From contig JAOWBW010000190.1 in assembly GCA_026119855.1 (NCBI GenBank), positions 310,001-374,000 on the forward strand: 64,000 nt of DNA, read 5' to 3'. Source of the DNA: Campanula takesimana (Eukaryota > Streptophyta > Magnoliopsida > Asterales > Campanulaceae). A program made the position numbers and the translations under genes. Numbering within the stretch: the first letter of the stretch is position 1; each line of letters starts with the position of its first letter. This document shows, one piece after another, positions 30,150 to 41,200 of the stretch. The notes beneath the pieces were generated by a model, which was not told the origin of the DNA, did not search any database, and worked only from the letters and a program-made list of their open reading frames with translations.

Positions 30150-32545
30150 CTTTGGACTCTAGGGCCCCTCACTACCAACTTATATTCTAAATAAGGACTC
30201 AAGAGATCACTAATACCAGAGACACCCCTCACTTGCAAAAAGATGCAAGATGATTAAAATGCCCTCATATCTCCTCTCACCCTTACTTTTTTGGTCAAAT
30301 CATAGTCAAACTCTTATAACTGACACATAATTAACATATAAGAGTAAAAAAAAAAAATCATTTTTTTTTAGAAAAATAATAATATTATAAGACTCATTTT
30401 TTTCACTTTTTCCAACTTTTAATAAAAAAAATAAAATATATTTTTTGGTCAAATCCGGTCAAACTCTCATAACTGACGTATAAGACAAGTTCTACTCTTA
30501 TAATAAGATTATAAGACTCATTTTCCGGTCAAACTCTCATAACTGACGTATTAGGCCAGTTCTACTCTTATAATTAGACTATAAGAGTCAATTTTTTTCA
30601 TTTTTTCCAACTTTTAGTAAAAAAATAAAAAATATTTTTTGGTCAAATCCGGTCAAACTCTCATAACTGGCGTATAAGACAAGTTCTACTCTTATAATTA
30701 GATTATAAGACTCAAATTTTTTCACTTTTTTCAACTTTTAATAAAAAAATAAATAATATTTTTTGGTCAAATCCAGTCAAACTCTCATAACTGACGTATA
30801 AGACCAGTTCTACTCTTATAATTAGATTATAAGAGTCATTTTTTTTTTCACTTTTTCCAACTTTTAATAAAAAAAATAAAAATATTTTTTGGTCAAATCT
30901 GGTCAAACTCTCATAACTGACGTATAAGACAAGTTCTACTCTTATAATTAGATTATAAGACTCATTTTTTTTACTTTTTTAAACTTTTAATAAAAAAATA
31001 AATAATATATTTTGGTCAAATCCGGTCAAACTCTCTTAACTGACGTATAAGACAAGTTCTACTCTTATAATTAGATTATCAGAGTCATTTTTTTTTCACT
31101 TTTTCCAACTTTTAATAAAATAATAAATAATATTTTTTTGTCAAATCTGGTCAAACTCTCATAACTGACGTATAAGACCAGTTCTACTCTTATAATTAGA
31201 CTATAAGAGTAAATTTTTTCACTTTTTCCAACTTTTAATAAAAAAATAAATAATATATTTTAGTTAAATCATGTCAAACTCTTATAACTAACGTATAAGA
31301 TCAGTTCTACTCTTATAATTAGAGTATAGGTGCCAATTTTTTCAACGTTTAATAAAAAAATAAATAACATTTTTTAGTCAAATCCGGTCAAACTCTCATA
31401 ACTGACGTATAAGACCAGTTCTACTCTTATAATTAGATTATAAGACTCATTTTTTTTCACTTTTTCCAACTTTTAATAAAAAAATAAAAAATATATTTTG
31501 GTCAAATCCGGTCAAACTCTCATATCTGACGTATAAAACCAGTTCTACTCATATAATTAGACTATAAGAGTCAATTTTTTCACTTTTTCCAACTTTTAAT
31601 AAATATATAGCAATTGTTGTAAAAAAAAAAAACACAAAATGCAATTGTAGCATCAGTGCACTCATCCCATTTATAAAACAACCACAATAGAATTTCAATT
31701 TCCAGTGCAATGTAACCAAATCAGACCAAAATTAATGTTCAACGAAAATAAACAGAAGCTCTGGATATGAGGAGGCCTTTCATTGATTCAATGCAGAACA
31801 GGATTTGAAGTTCTCCTGTTCTGATTCGATTATGTGATCGGTGGACGTCGGAATCCAGAGGCAGCCGGCTATTCTCACTTTCTGCACTTCTTCGTTGATT
31901 TCGCACAGATCTAAACTGGATCTAAAGAGAAGATGATGAGAGAGAGAAAAAGGCGGTGAGGAGGAAGGAGATAGGTTGCCGGCGGGGTGAGACACCGGTG
32001 GAAAAACGAAGGGGAGGTAATGGTGTCGAAGAAGAAGAACTAGGTCTCCGGGTGGTCAGATTTGGAGATCGGAGAGGCGGTTGGCGTCGGAGAAGGAGAT
32101 CAGAGAAGCAGATGGTGAGTGAAATAGACGGGAAACAGTCGCCGGTCGCCGTCGCAGGAGATGCGCAGATATGTTCGGTTGCAGATAAGGAAGACGAAGG
32201 GAGAAGAATCGTCGGTCGGAGATGAGGAAACGAAGGGACAAGCAGAGATATCCGGTCACCGTCGCCAGAGAAGCAGAGATATCTGGTCGCCGGAGAAGCA
32301 GAGATTGACGGCCGGAGGAGGGAGTGGTGGTGAGCTGGAGAGAAAATGTGCGTGCGTTTGTGTGTGAGATTGTGTGTCGTGAATGAGTGGAGAGGGGGAG
32401 GCTAGGGTTTTATTTGGGGGCGGGGGTAGTTTAGGTATTTAGGTAATTTTGTTGACTGGTCAACAAAGCTGAGGGGTGTATGTGGAAATATCATCTTAAA
32501 AGGACTCCTTATTTGGGATTTGAAAAGGGCCTCTCCTTAAAATAG
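30150..32545. mobile_element. Mutator-like element with degenerate TIRs, a tandem array and a GC-rich core
   Basis: Left end (about 30,150-30,230) contains AGGGCCCCTC, CTAAATAAGGACTC and ACACCCCTCA. The right end (about 32,468-32,545) contains, in inverse, matching AGGCCCTT, CAAATAAGGAGTC and ACACCCCTCA. Inside lie the 120-bp array and a GC-rich segment (31,780-32,400) with GTCGCCGGAGAAGCAGAGAT repeats. No transposase or clean duplication seen. Confidence 0.45.
30285..31605. repeat. Tandem array, unit about 120 bp, about ten copies
   Basis: The unit contains TTGGTCAAATCCGGTCAAAC, TCTCATAACTGACGTATAAG, TTCTACTCTTATAATTAGA and CACTTTTTCCAACTTTTAAT. Units start near 30,292, 30,445, 30,640, 30,763, 30,890, 31,012, 31,138, 31,262, 31,375 and 31,499, and a shortened unit lies near 30,520. 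Copies differ by point changes and by the length of the T and A runs. Confidence 0.88.
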
Positions 32546-32984
32546 AATAACATATGAGTAGGGAGGGCCCTAAAGGAAAAACCCCTTTACTTTTATACTC
32601 ACAACACCAATCAATTCACTATTCTCTCCTACTCATTCTCTCTCCTACTTTACTTTTACACTCACAACATTTACATCACTTCCAATATTTATTAATAAGC
32701 GTGCAAATGAAGGGTATGACTCTTACTCCGGGATGGAGGGAGTACAATTTTTTTAAATGAGGCAGCTGAATTGATTAAGGAAATGAGGCATCGACCTAAA
32801 TAATTATCACGTCTCAATATGCTTATATTTTTTCAAGGGGTTCAATTATTTAGATAATAAAATGTCTTTAAAGGAATTCAATTACTTAAGACAATATAAT
32901 GTTTTTACAAAGTCAATTTCATAATTATAATAACAATACTTTATTCTATTTTATATGTATTAAGTACACTTCTGACTTCTTGAT

Positions 32985-33187
32985 ATGTGTGTCAAACTCT
33001 GAATGGCAACGAAGTTGTTGCAGTAGTTGAGAACTTGAGGTAGAGCAGCACCAAAGAAGGTTTGGGTAGAAAAAGAAATAAAAATGACATGGATGAATTA
33101 GAGCATGCTTTAAAGCTTAGTAATGTGGAAGAGCACTTGGAAAATGGTAAGAGGTCCCTACGCAAGATACCACGAATGTTGAGGTTT
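32985..33187 (+). other. Unrecognised host sequence left of the retrotransposon nest
   Basis: Non-repetitive-looking sequence interrupted by Copia 1 at 33188-33192. In one frame it reads ...EVPTQDTTNVEVYEN and continues across the insertion into ANNDKELSNEVIVNDEVTNV (47,031 onward). This suggests a former coding or gag/ORF1-like sequence. Stops lie on both sides and I do not recognise a family. Confidence 0.35.
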
Positions 33188-33192
33188 ATGAG

Positions 33193-33831
33193 TGTTGGGT
33201 TAATGCCTTTGAATTTGAGACGCCGCGTTAAAGAATTAAGCAACAGGAAGATTTCGTAATTCCAGGACGGAGCACAGAAGGGTTCGGCCGAACCTATGAT
33301 AAGACTCGACCGAACCAGGCGAATCGGAAAGTCAATCTTTTGGAGCATCAAAGGTTCGGACGAGTGAAGGATAGGATTCGGCCGAGTCAAGGCATGGGTT
33401 CGGCCGAACCATGCTCAAGACTCGGCCGAACCTAGTCAAGTTCAGACAAGAAATTGCAGCAAGTTCCAGATTCGCAGAAGGAAAGGTTTCTAGTCCGTTT
33501 TGGACTTATATTCCAAGTTCCTACCTGATTTTGAGATAGAATTTGAGTGGTATAAATAGAGGCTACTAGTTTAGATCAAAAACACACCTCAGATTGTCAT
33601 AGACAGATTATTAAAGTGCTCAGAGAGATCTGTAATTCTACAGTTGCACAGTTAGGAATTTTGTGATCAAAATTCGTGCTGCAGTAATAGTGTGATCTTG
33701 TAATCGTTTCTCCAGATTGATAATAATATTCTCTCCCCTCCACGTGGACGTAGCCAAGTTGGTGAACCACGTAAATCTGTGTTCTTGTGATTGCTTGCTT
33801 TTCTCATCAAGTCTTGTTCATTGCTCTAACA
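33193..33831 (+). repeat. 5' LTR of Copia 1 (639 bp)
   Basis: A TATAAATAGA motif (about 33,551) is a likely TATA box. Five copies of the 14-bp near-palindrome GGTTCGGCCGAACC lie at 33281-33432. Confidence 0.92.
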
Positions 33832-33833
33832 AG

Positions 33834-33845
33834 TGGTAGCAGAGC
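33834..33845 (+). other. Primer-binding site of Copia 1
   Basis: TGGTAGCAGAGC, two bases after the LTR end. It differs from the usual tRNA-Met primer complement TGGTATCAGAGC at one position. Confidence 0.8.
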
Positions 33846-33911
33846 TCTGGTAGTACCAGAGTTTTGGTTCGTGGTTAGAGGTTCAGAGATTCCGCTACAG
33901 AGAACAAGAAG

Positions 33912-34520
33912 ATGGGTCAAGGAGCAGATTCGATCGACAAGTTCAATGGGAAGAATAGTTTTTCTCTCTGGCAGATCAAGATGAAGGCTTTATTGATAGA
34001 CAAAGATTTAAGGGAACCGTTGGAGATTGCAATCAGGTATCGTAAGGATCCCAAGGGTAAGACAATCACCACAGAAGGGTCAGAGAAGGACAAACAAGCA
34101 GCCACCAAAGAGGAAGCTGCGTTGAAGAATTTAGATCAGAAGGCTCACACCAAGATCATCAGATAGTTCGATGATGAGTTCTTAACTAATGTTGCAGAAA
34201 CAGACTCCGGAAGCGATCTTTGGTTAATGTTGGAAGAAATGTATATGACACGTTCATTGACCAATAAGTTATACCTGAATAAGAAGCTGTATGATTGTCG
34301 CATGATAGAAGGTACGCCCATAAATGATCATCTTGATAGATTTACTTCTGCATTACTTGAACTGCGTAATATAGGAGTTGTTGTGGATGACGAGGATGCA
34401 GCCTTGCAGCTTTTAGTATCTTTACCTATGTCTTATGAACATTATGTCGATTCGTGCATAAACCGTAAAGATGGTATCTCTCTAGAGGAAGTGAAAATTT
34501 CTCTCAAGACGAGGGAGTTA
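33912..34520 (+). pseudogene. Copia 1 gag, 5' part, interrupted
   Basis: Starts at ATG 33912 (MGQGADSIDKFNGKNSFSLW), the usual Copia gag opening in which the capsid protein begins with a KFNG..F..W motif. A TAG at 34164-34166 breaks the frame, after which the same frame continues with LWLMLEEMYMTRSLTNK and LLVSLPMSYEHYVDS, both typical of Copia capsid. At 34520 it is cut by the Gypsy insertion inside a Glu-Leu codon pair. The sequence resumes in the same frame at 43279. Confidence 0.85.
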
Positions 34521-36569
34521 TGTCACGACCCGAAATCTAGGCTCTATTTTATTAGTAATAAATGATTATTATTTAATTATTTTCTTATTTATTTATTTAT
34601 TTAAATTATTATTTATTTAAATATTTATGTGTTATAATAATTATGCCTAGCATTTTATTTGGGTCATTTGTGTTAGTATAGAAATGTTGGGTCTTAATTG
34701 TTAGTTGGGAGTGTAGTTTGTGTGTAGTGTGAGAGAGGGTGCCTAAGTGTAAATCTTTTAAACATTTTTCATACTCCCTCCCTACTCCCCTCACCTCCCT
34801 CACCATTCTCTCACTCCACCTCCCATTCTCCTCTCCCTGGAAACTCTCTCTCTCTCTCTTGTGTTGTGGTAAGTTTCTTCCTCTCCTTCTGTCTTCATTT
34901 ACTCCTTCTTCCTCTCATTATTATTCATTTATTAAAACATGAAACGTGTTTAGATCGTTGCTAGGATCGCGTAGAGTCAAAAAGAATCGAAATCCATCAA
35001 CTTTGAGAAAATTCAGGTAAGTTACTTTTCCCCCATTTTGATGCTAAATTGTTCATATCATGTTTAGATAATGTTTGATGTGTTATATTTGAAGTTTGGT
35101 TGGGTTTTGAATTTGTTTGGAATTTATTTTGGATTTTGATAAAAAATGGTGATTTATGAATGTTGGGTTTGATTCTTAATATTGGTTGATTAAATGTTGT
35201 TAAAGGAGTCTTTTTAGACTTATAAGTTGTTTTGGTACATTAGTACATGAGTTGGAAGTTGGGATTTTGGTTGAATGTGTTTTGGGTTTGAAAATGGAAG
35301 AACCCATGTTGTTCTTCCCGATTTCTGGCAATTCAGATCATTGGGCGGCCGCACAAAAATAGATGGGCGACCGCACATCTATCTGAAAGCTTTTGTTCCT
35401 GTTTTGAGGCATTTTGGGCGACCGCCCAGAACCCCTGAAAGTTCTCATTTGTTAAATTTGGGTGAATGGAGGACGCGTTTTGGTCCAAGTCTAGGATGTC
35501 CTTCTAGTTGACCTTAGTGAATATTGTAGTACACTTTAGTGATAGAATTGGGTCCATTGTGATCAAGTTTGTGTTTGAAATTCATTAATTGTTAATTGGG
35601 ATTTTGGAGCACTTTTATGGTGTATGGTTGGTTCATTTCATCTTCTTGGTGGTTATTTGGTATGATTCCCTACTTTGGAATCCTTGTTGTTTATCGTGCT
35701 AGTATTTTATTACTTAGCAGTTATTTGAAAGTCCAGCTGGTATTTGTGGTTGTGTCGGGCGATGTGAGATATTGTGATGGCACCGGCCAAGTCCATTATG
35801 GTGTCGACCATTGTTTTGCCCTTATTTTCCTCATCCAGATTGGCCTTGGTTGAGACGTTTGGAGCATGACTTTGTGGCATGGCTCCCGCCCTTTGTGGCA
35901 CATTATTTTGTTATTGGTTCCGGTACCAGGGTTTTCTCTTCGGCTTTTATGCTATTATGAAGATGATGATTGGTTGATTATTGAAGCTGCGCAGCGATCC
36001 TTTATTTGGATGTTCCGGTTTGGAAAACCTTGGCTATATCCTTTGTTATGTGTTTATTTCCGCTGCCATCTGTTATGTGATAAATGCTATGTGCTATGTG
36101 ATATTTATTATTGTTTATAGTATATTGCATCATAGCATGTCATGTAGTTGCATTAGTAACTTATTGAGATTTATCTCACCCCTTTTCTTTTTATCTTTGT
36201 TTTTCCTTAACCCCCCCAGGTGCTAAGGATTAGTCTCGCTGATCACGAGAAAGAGGACGTCGAGTGTGGATCCATTCTTTTGGGGAAAGTTGTATAGGTT
36301 GGTTTACATTATATAAATGTGTAACCTTTTGGGGTATTTGTACCAAACAATGACGTCGTTAAGAATTTTATATTTGTATTTTATTGAGCATAAACTTGTG
36401 GAAGTTTATGATAGTTGTAATTGGTTTTTGTCAATCTTGGTTTTGTAAAACTTTGGATTATCACCTTTTGTATCAAATGAAATTTTTAACTTCAGTATTT
36501 CTGAGTTTTGGTTTTAGAGTCGACGTCCAGATCGCGGTCCCGGGGCCCGCGGGGTCCGGGGTCGCGACA
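34521..36569 (+). repeat. 5' LTR of the Gypsy element (2,049 bp)
   Basis: Near-identical to 41201-43273. Contains three GGGCGRCCGC motifs at 35343-35427. Small open frames inside are repeated in both LTRs and show no domain, so they are not annotated. Confidence 0.95.
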
Positions 36570-36571
36570 GT

Positions 36572-36583
36572 TGGTATCAGAGC
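36572..36583 (+). other. Primer-binding site of the Gypsy element
   Basis: TGGTATCAGAGC, two bases after the LTR end; exact match to the tRNA-Met type primer complement. Confidence 0.9.
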
Positions 36584-36690
36584 TAGGGCATTAGCTCTAA
36601 GTATAAGTCTAGGTGGATTAGTATGACCTAGGTGGGTAGTAGTGTGCGGAGTGATTAACGGTTGATGTTTTATGCAGGTAATTGTTCTCA

Positions 36691-37254
36691 ATGTCTGGAA
36701 GAAGAAACAGAGGAGGTGCTAGTGGGGCACAGAATCAGAATGATACGAGGGAAGAAGCCCGTGCCATGTTTCAAGGCATGTTTGAGGCGGCCATGAAGGC
36801 CATACATGATCAAGGTCCGAGGGTAGAACAAGCACCACCCCGTTTTGGATTGGAGCAATTTCTGAAGTTGAAACCGGTTGAATTCAATGGGGAGCCCGAT
36901 GTAAGGAAAGCTGAATTGTGGATTGAGTCGATGGAGAAGATTTATGATGTATTTGGGTGTTCGGATGAGGACAAGGTCCGGTTTGCGGCTTACAAGCTTG
37001 TGGGAGCCGCCGAGCATTGGTGGAAAGGTATTAAAGCTACTTGGGATGATACTCGCACGGTGTATGCATGGGAGTTGTTTGTGCGCAAATTCAAGGAGCA
37101 TTTCATTCCGGTTGTTGATCAGAACCGAAAGGAGATCGAGCTACTCAACCTGGAGCAAGGTGTGTTGTCTATAGCACAATACTCGGCTAAGTTCATAGAA
37201 TTAGCCCGGTATTGCGACTATTTGGTGAGGACCGAGGAACAAAAGGCTATGTGA
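36691..37254 (+). pseudogene. Gypsy gag, N-terminal part ending at a premature TGA
   Basis: ATG at 36691 (MSGRRNRGGASG), 120 bp after the primer site. The capsid (Retrotrans_gag) region is clear: AELWIESMEKIYDVFG, AAEHWWKGIKATWDD and ELFVRKFKEHFIPVVDQ. The frame stops at TGA 37252-37254, in the middle of the capsid domain, where family members keep reading. The same frame continues directly after it with [13 protein letters not shown]. One base change from CGA to TGA would explain the stop, as expected from deamination of a methylated CpG; that is an inference. Upstream in-frame sequence to 36682 has no ATG. Confidence 0.88.
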
Positions 37255-40200
37255 TTTATTCGGGGATTGAAGACCTCCATCCGTACTCAACTTATTGCTC
37301 AACGGATTGTGACGTTCCAAGATGCGGTGGACCGAACCTATTTGATAGAGCAAGATATCGGGGAACATAAGAGGAAGACCGAGGTAGCCAACCCGAGTAA
37401 GCAAGGAGCGCTGAGCAAGTCACAACCGAGGATCGATAACCGAGGTAACTTTGGGGGACAATCTCAGTCCCGAGGGCAACAAAACCCAAGGAACCCGGGT
37501 ATCACTTCCGGGAACCAAGGGAGCCAAGTTAGGAGGCTTTGTTCGTATTGTCAAAAGGAAGGTCATTCTGAAGACCGTTGTTGGAAGAAACAGGGAAGGT
37601 GTACCAATTGTGGTCAAATGGGTCATTTTGCAAGGGATTGTCCGAGGAATAGAATTCAACCATCGGGGGTAGGAGCTGGGGCTCCTCAGGGTCAGAAAAG
37701 GGACGCTGCGGGAAAGCCCAAAGTCCAAGGGAAAGTGTTTGCAATGAATCAACAACAAGCCACAGATGATCCTACAGTTATTGGAGGTATTATTTCTATA
37801 TCTAATGTGAGCGCACGAGCGTTAGTAGATCCAGGATCATCTCATTCATACATTTCTGTGCAATTTGCTTCCATGTTAAATGCTGCATTCGAGTCTTTAC
37901 CGTACGTGCTAGAGGTGTCGACCCCTATAGGAGAATGCTTGATTTCTGATCGAGTCTTTCGTGCTTGTGACGTGGTTATTTGTGGTCGAGTCCTTTGTGC
38001 GGATTTGGTAGTTCTTCCTATCCAAGACTTTGATGTCATTTTGGGTATGGATTGGTTGAGCAAGTTTCATGCTTCCGTTGATTGCCGTAAGAAAACTGTT
38101 ACTTTTTCTATTCCCGATGTGCCTAAATTTGTGTTTGAGGCTAGTCCTCTGAGTAGAAAGGTTCGCTTAATTTCTTATTTGAAAGCGAGAAAATTATTGC
38201 ATAGTGGTTGTGAAGGGTATTTGGCTAGTGTTCTTGATACTAGGAAAGAATCCCCTAGTTTTGATAGTGTTCGGGTAGTCCGGGAATTTCCCGATGTTTT
38301 CTCTACCGAGTATGTTATGCCTCCCGATCGTGAGATTGAGTTTTGTATAGATCTTTTGCCGGGTACGGCTCCGATTTCAAAAGCACCTTATAGGTTAGCT
38401 CCCGCAGAGTTGAAGGAATTAAAGGTTCAGTTGCAAGAGTTGTTTGATCGATGGTTTATCCGCCCTAGTGTTTCCCCGTGGGGAGCACCGGTTTTGTTTG
38501 TGCGGAAGAAAGATGGTTCGTTGAGATTGTGTATAGATTACCGGAAGTTGAATCAGGTCACGGTGAAGAATAAGTATCCTCTACCTCACATCGATGATTT
38601 GTTTGATCAGCTTCAAGGGTCCGTGGTTTTCTCTAAACTTGATTTGAGGAGTGGGTACCATCAGCTGAAAGTTCGATCGGAGGATATTCCGAAGACTGCT
38701 TTTCGCACTCGGTATGGTCATTATGAGTTCTTGGTTATGCCGTTTGGGTTGACTAACGCGCCGGCCGTGTTTATGGATTTGATGAACCGGATTTTCCATC
38801 CTTATTTTGATTCGTTCGTGGTGGTTTTCATCGAAGACATTCTTGTTTATTCGAAATCTCGAGATGAGCACGAGCAGCATTTGAGGACAGTTTTATCCGT
38901 TCTTGCGAGGGAGAAATTATTTGCGAAGTTCAGTAAATGCGAATTTTGGCTCGAGAAGGTGTCATTTCTGGGTCATGTGATTTCTAAAGATGGGATTTCT
39001 GTGGATCCTTCGAAGATAGAGGCAATAGTGGATTGGAAGAAACCCGAGTCAGTGACCGAGATTCGTAGCTTTCTTGGTTTAGCCGGGTATTACAGAAGAT
39101 TTATTGAGGGGTTTTCGAGGATTGCTACTCCGATGACTCAGTTGACCCGGAAAAACGTTCCGTTTGTGTGGACCGAGAAATGTGGCAAGAGTTTCGAGGA
39201 ATTGAAGAAGAGGTTGACTACCGCACCGATCTTGACTTTGCCTAATGGGAGCGATGGCCTAGTGATTTACAGTGATGCTTCGAAAGAGGGTTTGGGTTGT
39301 GTGTTGATGCAGAATGGGAAAGTGATTGCGTATGCTTCGAGAAAGTTGACCCCTAGTGAACAGAATTACCCGACTCATGATATGGAGTTAGCGGCTATTG
39401 TATTTGCGTTGCACAAATGGAAGCACTATCTTTATGGAGCGAAGTTTGAGATTTTTACGGATCACAAGAGTTTGAAGTACCTTTTCTCCCAGAAAGAGTT
39501 GAACAACCGACAGCGCCGATGGATGGAATTGTTGAAGGATTATGATTGCACGATTTCTTATCATCCGGGGAAGGCGAATGTGGTAGCCGATGCGATTAGT
39601 AGAAAGTCTTATGTGGCTTCGATGATGGTTCGAGAATGGAAAATGCTTGAGGATGTTCGAGATTGGTCTCCTCGTGAATCGAGACATGGGGCTATTTTTG
39701 CGAATATTAGGGTATCTCCGACCCTAGTTCAGAGGATAAAGGAAGCTCAGAAAGAGGATCCCGAGTTGGTGAAGGTAATGGGTAAATTGGAGGAAAAGAA
39801 CTTCGAGGATTTTTCTTTGAGTTCGAGTGGAGTTTTGACTTTCCGTGGTCGTTTGTGTGTTCCGGATGTTGATGGAATTAAACAGAGAGTTCTTGATGAG
39901 GGCCACAAATCGAGGTATACTATTCATCCGGGTAGTACGAAGATGTATCAGGATTTGAAGCAACCATTTTGGTGGATTAATATGAAAAGGGAAATAGCTG
40001 AGTATGTATCGAAGTGTTTAACGTGTCAACAGGTCAAAGCCGAGCATCAGAGACCCGCGGGATTACTTCAGCCGTTAGAGATTCCCGAGTGGAAATGGGA
40101 GCATGTGACTATGGATTTCGTTACGGGACTGCCTCGTACCCGTAGGAAGTATGATAGTGTTTGGGTAATAGTGGATAGATTGACCAAGAGTGCCCATTTA

Positions 40201-41151
40201 TTGCCTATTGATATCAGATATTCGATGGAGAAGCTTGCGACCCTTTATATTGATGAGATTGTTAGATTGCATGGAGTTCCGGTTAGCATTGTGTCAGATC
40301 GAGACCCGAGGTTCACTTCTAGATTCTGGAAGGCGTTTCAGGAAGCTTTGGGTACAGATTTGCGATTCAGCACAGCTTTTCATCCTCAGACCGACGGTCA
40401 ATCCGAGAGGACTATTCAGATTTTGGAGGATATGTTGCGAGCTTGTTCGATAGACTTTTCTGATTCTTGGGATTCGCACCTACCGTTAGTGGAGTTCTCT
40501 TACAACAACAGTTATCAGGCTAGTATCGAGATGGCGCCGTTTGAGGCCTTGTATGGAAGGAAATGTAGATCGCCTATTTGTTGGGATGAGGTCGGTGAAG
40601 CGGAAGTTTTGGGTATTGATTTGCTTCGGGATTCGGTTGAGAAAGTTAAAGTTATCCGGGATAGATTGAAGACAGCCCAGAGTCGACATAAGAGCTACGC
40701 AGATAACCGAAGGCGTGATCTTAGTTTTCAGACCGGTGATTGGGTGTTTTTGAAGGTATCTCCAAATGTGGGTATTCGTAGGTTTGGGAAGAAAGGCAAG
40801 TTGGCTCCGAGGTTTATTGGTCCGTTTGAGATTTTGGGAAAGGTTGGACTTTTAGCGTATCGCCTTGCGTTACCGTCATCTTTAGACCGGTTGCACAACG
40901 TGTTCCACGTTTCTATGCTTCGGAAGTACGTTCATGATCCGTCTCACGTGTTACCGAGGATACCGGAGGATATTGAGCCCGATATGACTTATGAGGAACG
41001 ACCGGTTCGGATCTTAGATTCTAAAGTCCAAGAGTTGAGGAGCAAAAGCATTTCATTGGTTCGAGTCCTTTGGAGGAATCATAACATCGAGGAATCGACG
41101 TGGGAGCTTCGAGATGAGATCGAGAGGAAATTTCCGTGGCTTTTTGTTTAA
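37255..41151 (+). CDS. Gypsy Gag C-terminus plus Pol polyprotein with chromodomain
   Basis: An unbroken frame of about 1,298 codons. In order: rest of capsid; two CCHC knuckles ([14 protein letters not shown] and [14 protein letters not shown]); aspartic protease ([13 protein letters not shown]); reverse transcriptase with [32 protein letters not shown] and [12 protein letters not shown]; RNase H ([37 protein letters not shown]); integrase with an HHCC zinc site (ending CLTCQQ) and the D,D,E residues in [15 protein letters not shown] and GQSERTIQ. It ends in a chromodomain ([30 protein letters not shown]). The reverse transcriptase metal-binding motif, normally FxDD, reads FIEDI at 38827-38841, so the first catalytic Asp is Glu. 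That change should strongly reduce activity. With the gag stop, the element is probably not autonomous. The residue after the stop is not an ATG; no separate start for Pol is evident. Confidence 0.92.
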   Translation, partial: FIRGLKTSIRTQLIAQRIVTFQDAVDRTYLIEQDIGEHKRKTEVANPSKQGALSKSQPRIDNRGNFGGQSQSRGQQNPRNPGITSGNQGSQVRRLCSYCQKEGHSEDRCWKKQGRCTNCGQMGHFARDCPRNRIQPSGVGAGAPQGQKRDAAGKPKVQGKVFAMNQQQATDDPTVIGGIISISNVSARALVDPGSSHSYISVQFASMLNAAFESLPYVLEVSTPIGECLISDRVFRACDVVICGRVLCADLVVLPIQDFDVILGMDWLSKFHASVDCRKKTVTFSIPDVPKFVFEASPLSRKVRLISYLKARKLLHSGCEGYLASVLDTRKESPSFDSVRVVREFPDVFSTEYVMPPDREIEFCIDLLPGTAPISKAPYRLAPAELKELKVQLQELFDRWFIRPSVSPWGAPVLFVRKKDGSLRLCIDYRKLNQVTVKNKYPLPHIDDLFDQLQGSVVFSKLDLRSGYHQLKVRSEDIPKTAFRTRYGHYEFLVMPFGLTNAPAVFMDLMNRIFHPYFDSFVVVFIEDILVYSKSRDEHEQHLRTVLSVLAREKLFAKFSKCEFWLEKVSFLGHVISKDGISVDPSKIEAIVDWKKPESVTEIRSFLGLAGYYRRFIEGFSRIATPMTQLTRKNVPFVWTEKCGKSFEELKKRLTTAPILTLPNGSDGLVIYSDASKEGLGCVLMQNGKVIAYASRKLTPSEQNYPTHDMELAAIVFALHKWKHYLYGAKFEIFTDHKSLKYLFSQKELNNRQRRWMELLKDYDCTISYHPGKANVVADAISRKSYVASMMVREWKMLEDVRDWSPRESRHGAIFANIRVSPTLVQRIKEAQKEDPELVKVMGKLEEKNFEDFSLSSSGVLTFRGRLCVPDVDGIKQRVLDEGHKSRYTIHPGSTKMYQDLKQPFWWINMKREIAEYVSKCLTCQQVKAEHQRPAGLLQPLEIPEWKWEHVTMDFVTGLPRTRRKYDSVWVIVDRLTKSAHLLPIDIRYSMEKLATLYIDEIVRLHGVPVSIVSDRDPRFTSRFWKAFQEALGTDLRFSTAFHPQTDGQSERTIQILEDMLRACSIDFSDSWDSHLPLVEFSYNNSYQASIEMAPFEALYGRKCRSPICWDEVGEAEVLGIDLLRDSVEKVKVIRDRLKTAQSRHKSYADNRRRDLSFQTGDWVFLKVSPNVGIRRFGKKGKLAPRFIGPFEILGKVGLLAYRLALPSSLDRLHNVFHVSMLRKYVHDPSHVLPRIPEDIEPDMTYEERPVRILDSKVQELRSKSISLVRVLWRNHNIEESTWELRDEIERKFPWLFV

Positions 41152-41200
41152 GGTGAGTCTCGTTAAAATTCAGGTCGAATTTTCTTTAAGGGGAAGTGAA

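Larger units (their letters stand above)
29478..32742. mobile_element. Stowaway MITE split by about 3 kb of later insertions
   Basis: The left end CTCCCTCCGTTCCAGAGTAA (29478) and right end TTACTCCGGGATGGAGGGAG (to 32742) are both flanked by TA and carry matching subterminal AGAGTCATAC and GTATGACTCT. They read as the two halves of one element, interrupted between about 29,541 and 32,545. Confidence 0.55.

Noticed and set aside
34521..36569. Several 60-85-codon frames in the Gypsy LTR
   Set aside because: Present in both LTRs, no known domains, inconsistent with any coding role.
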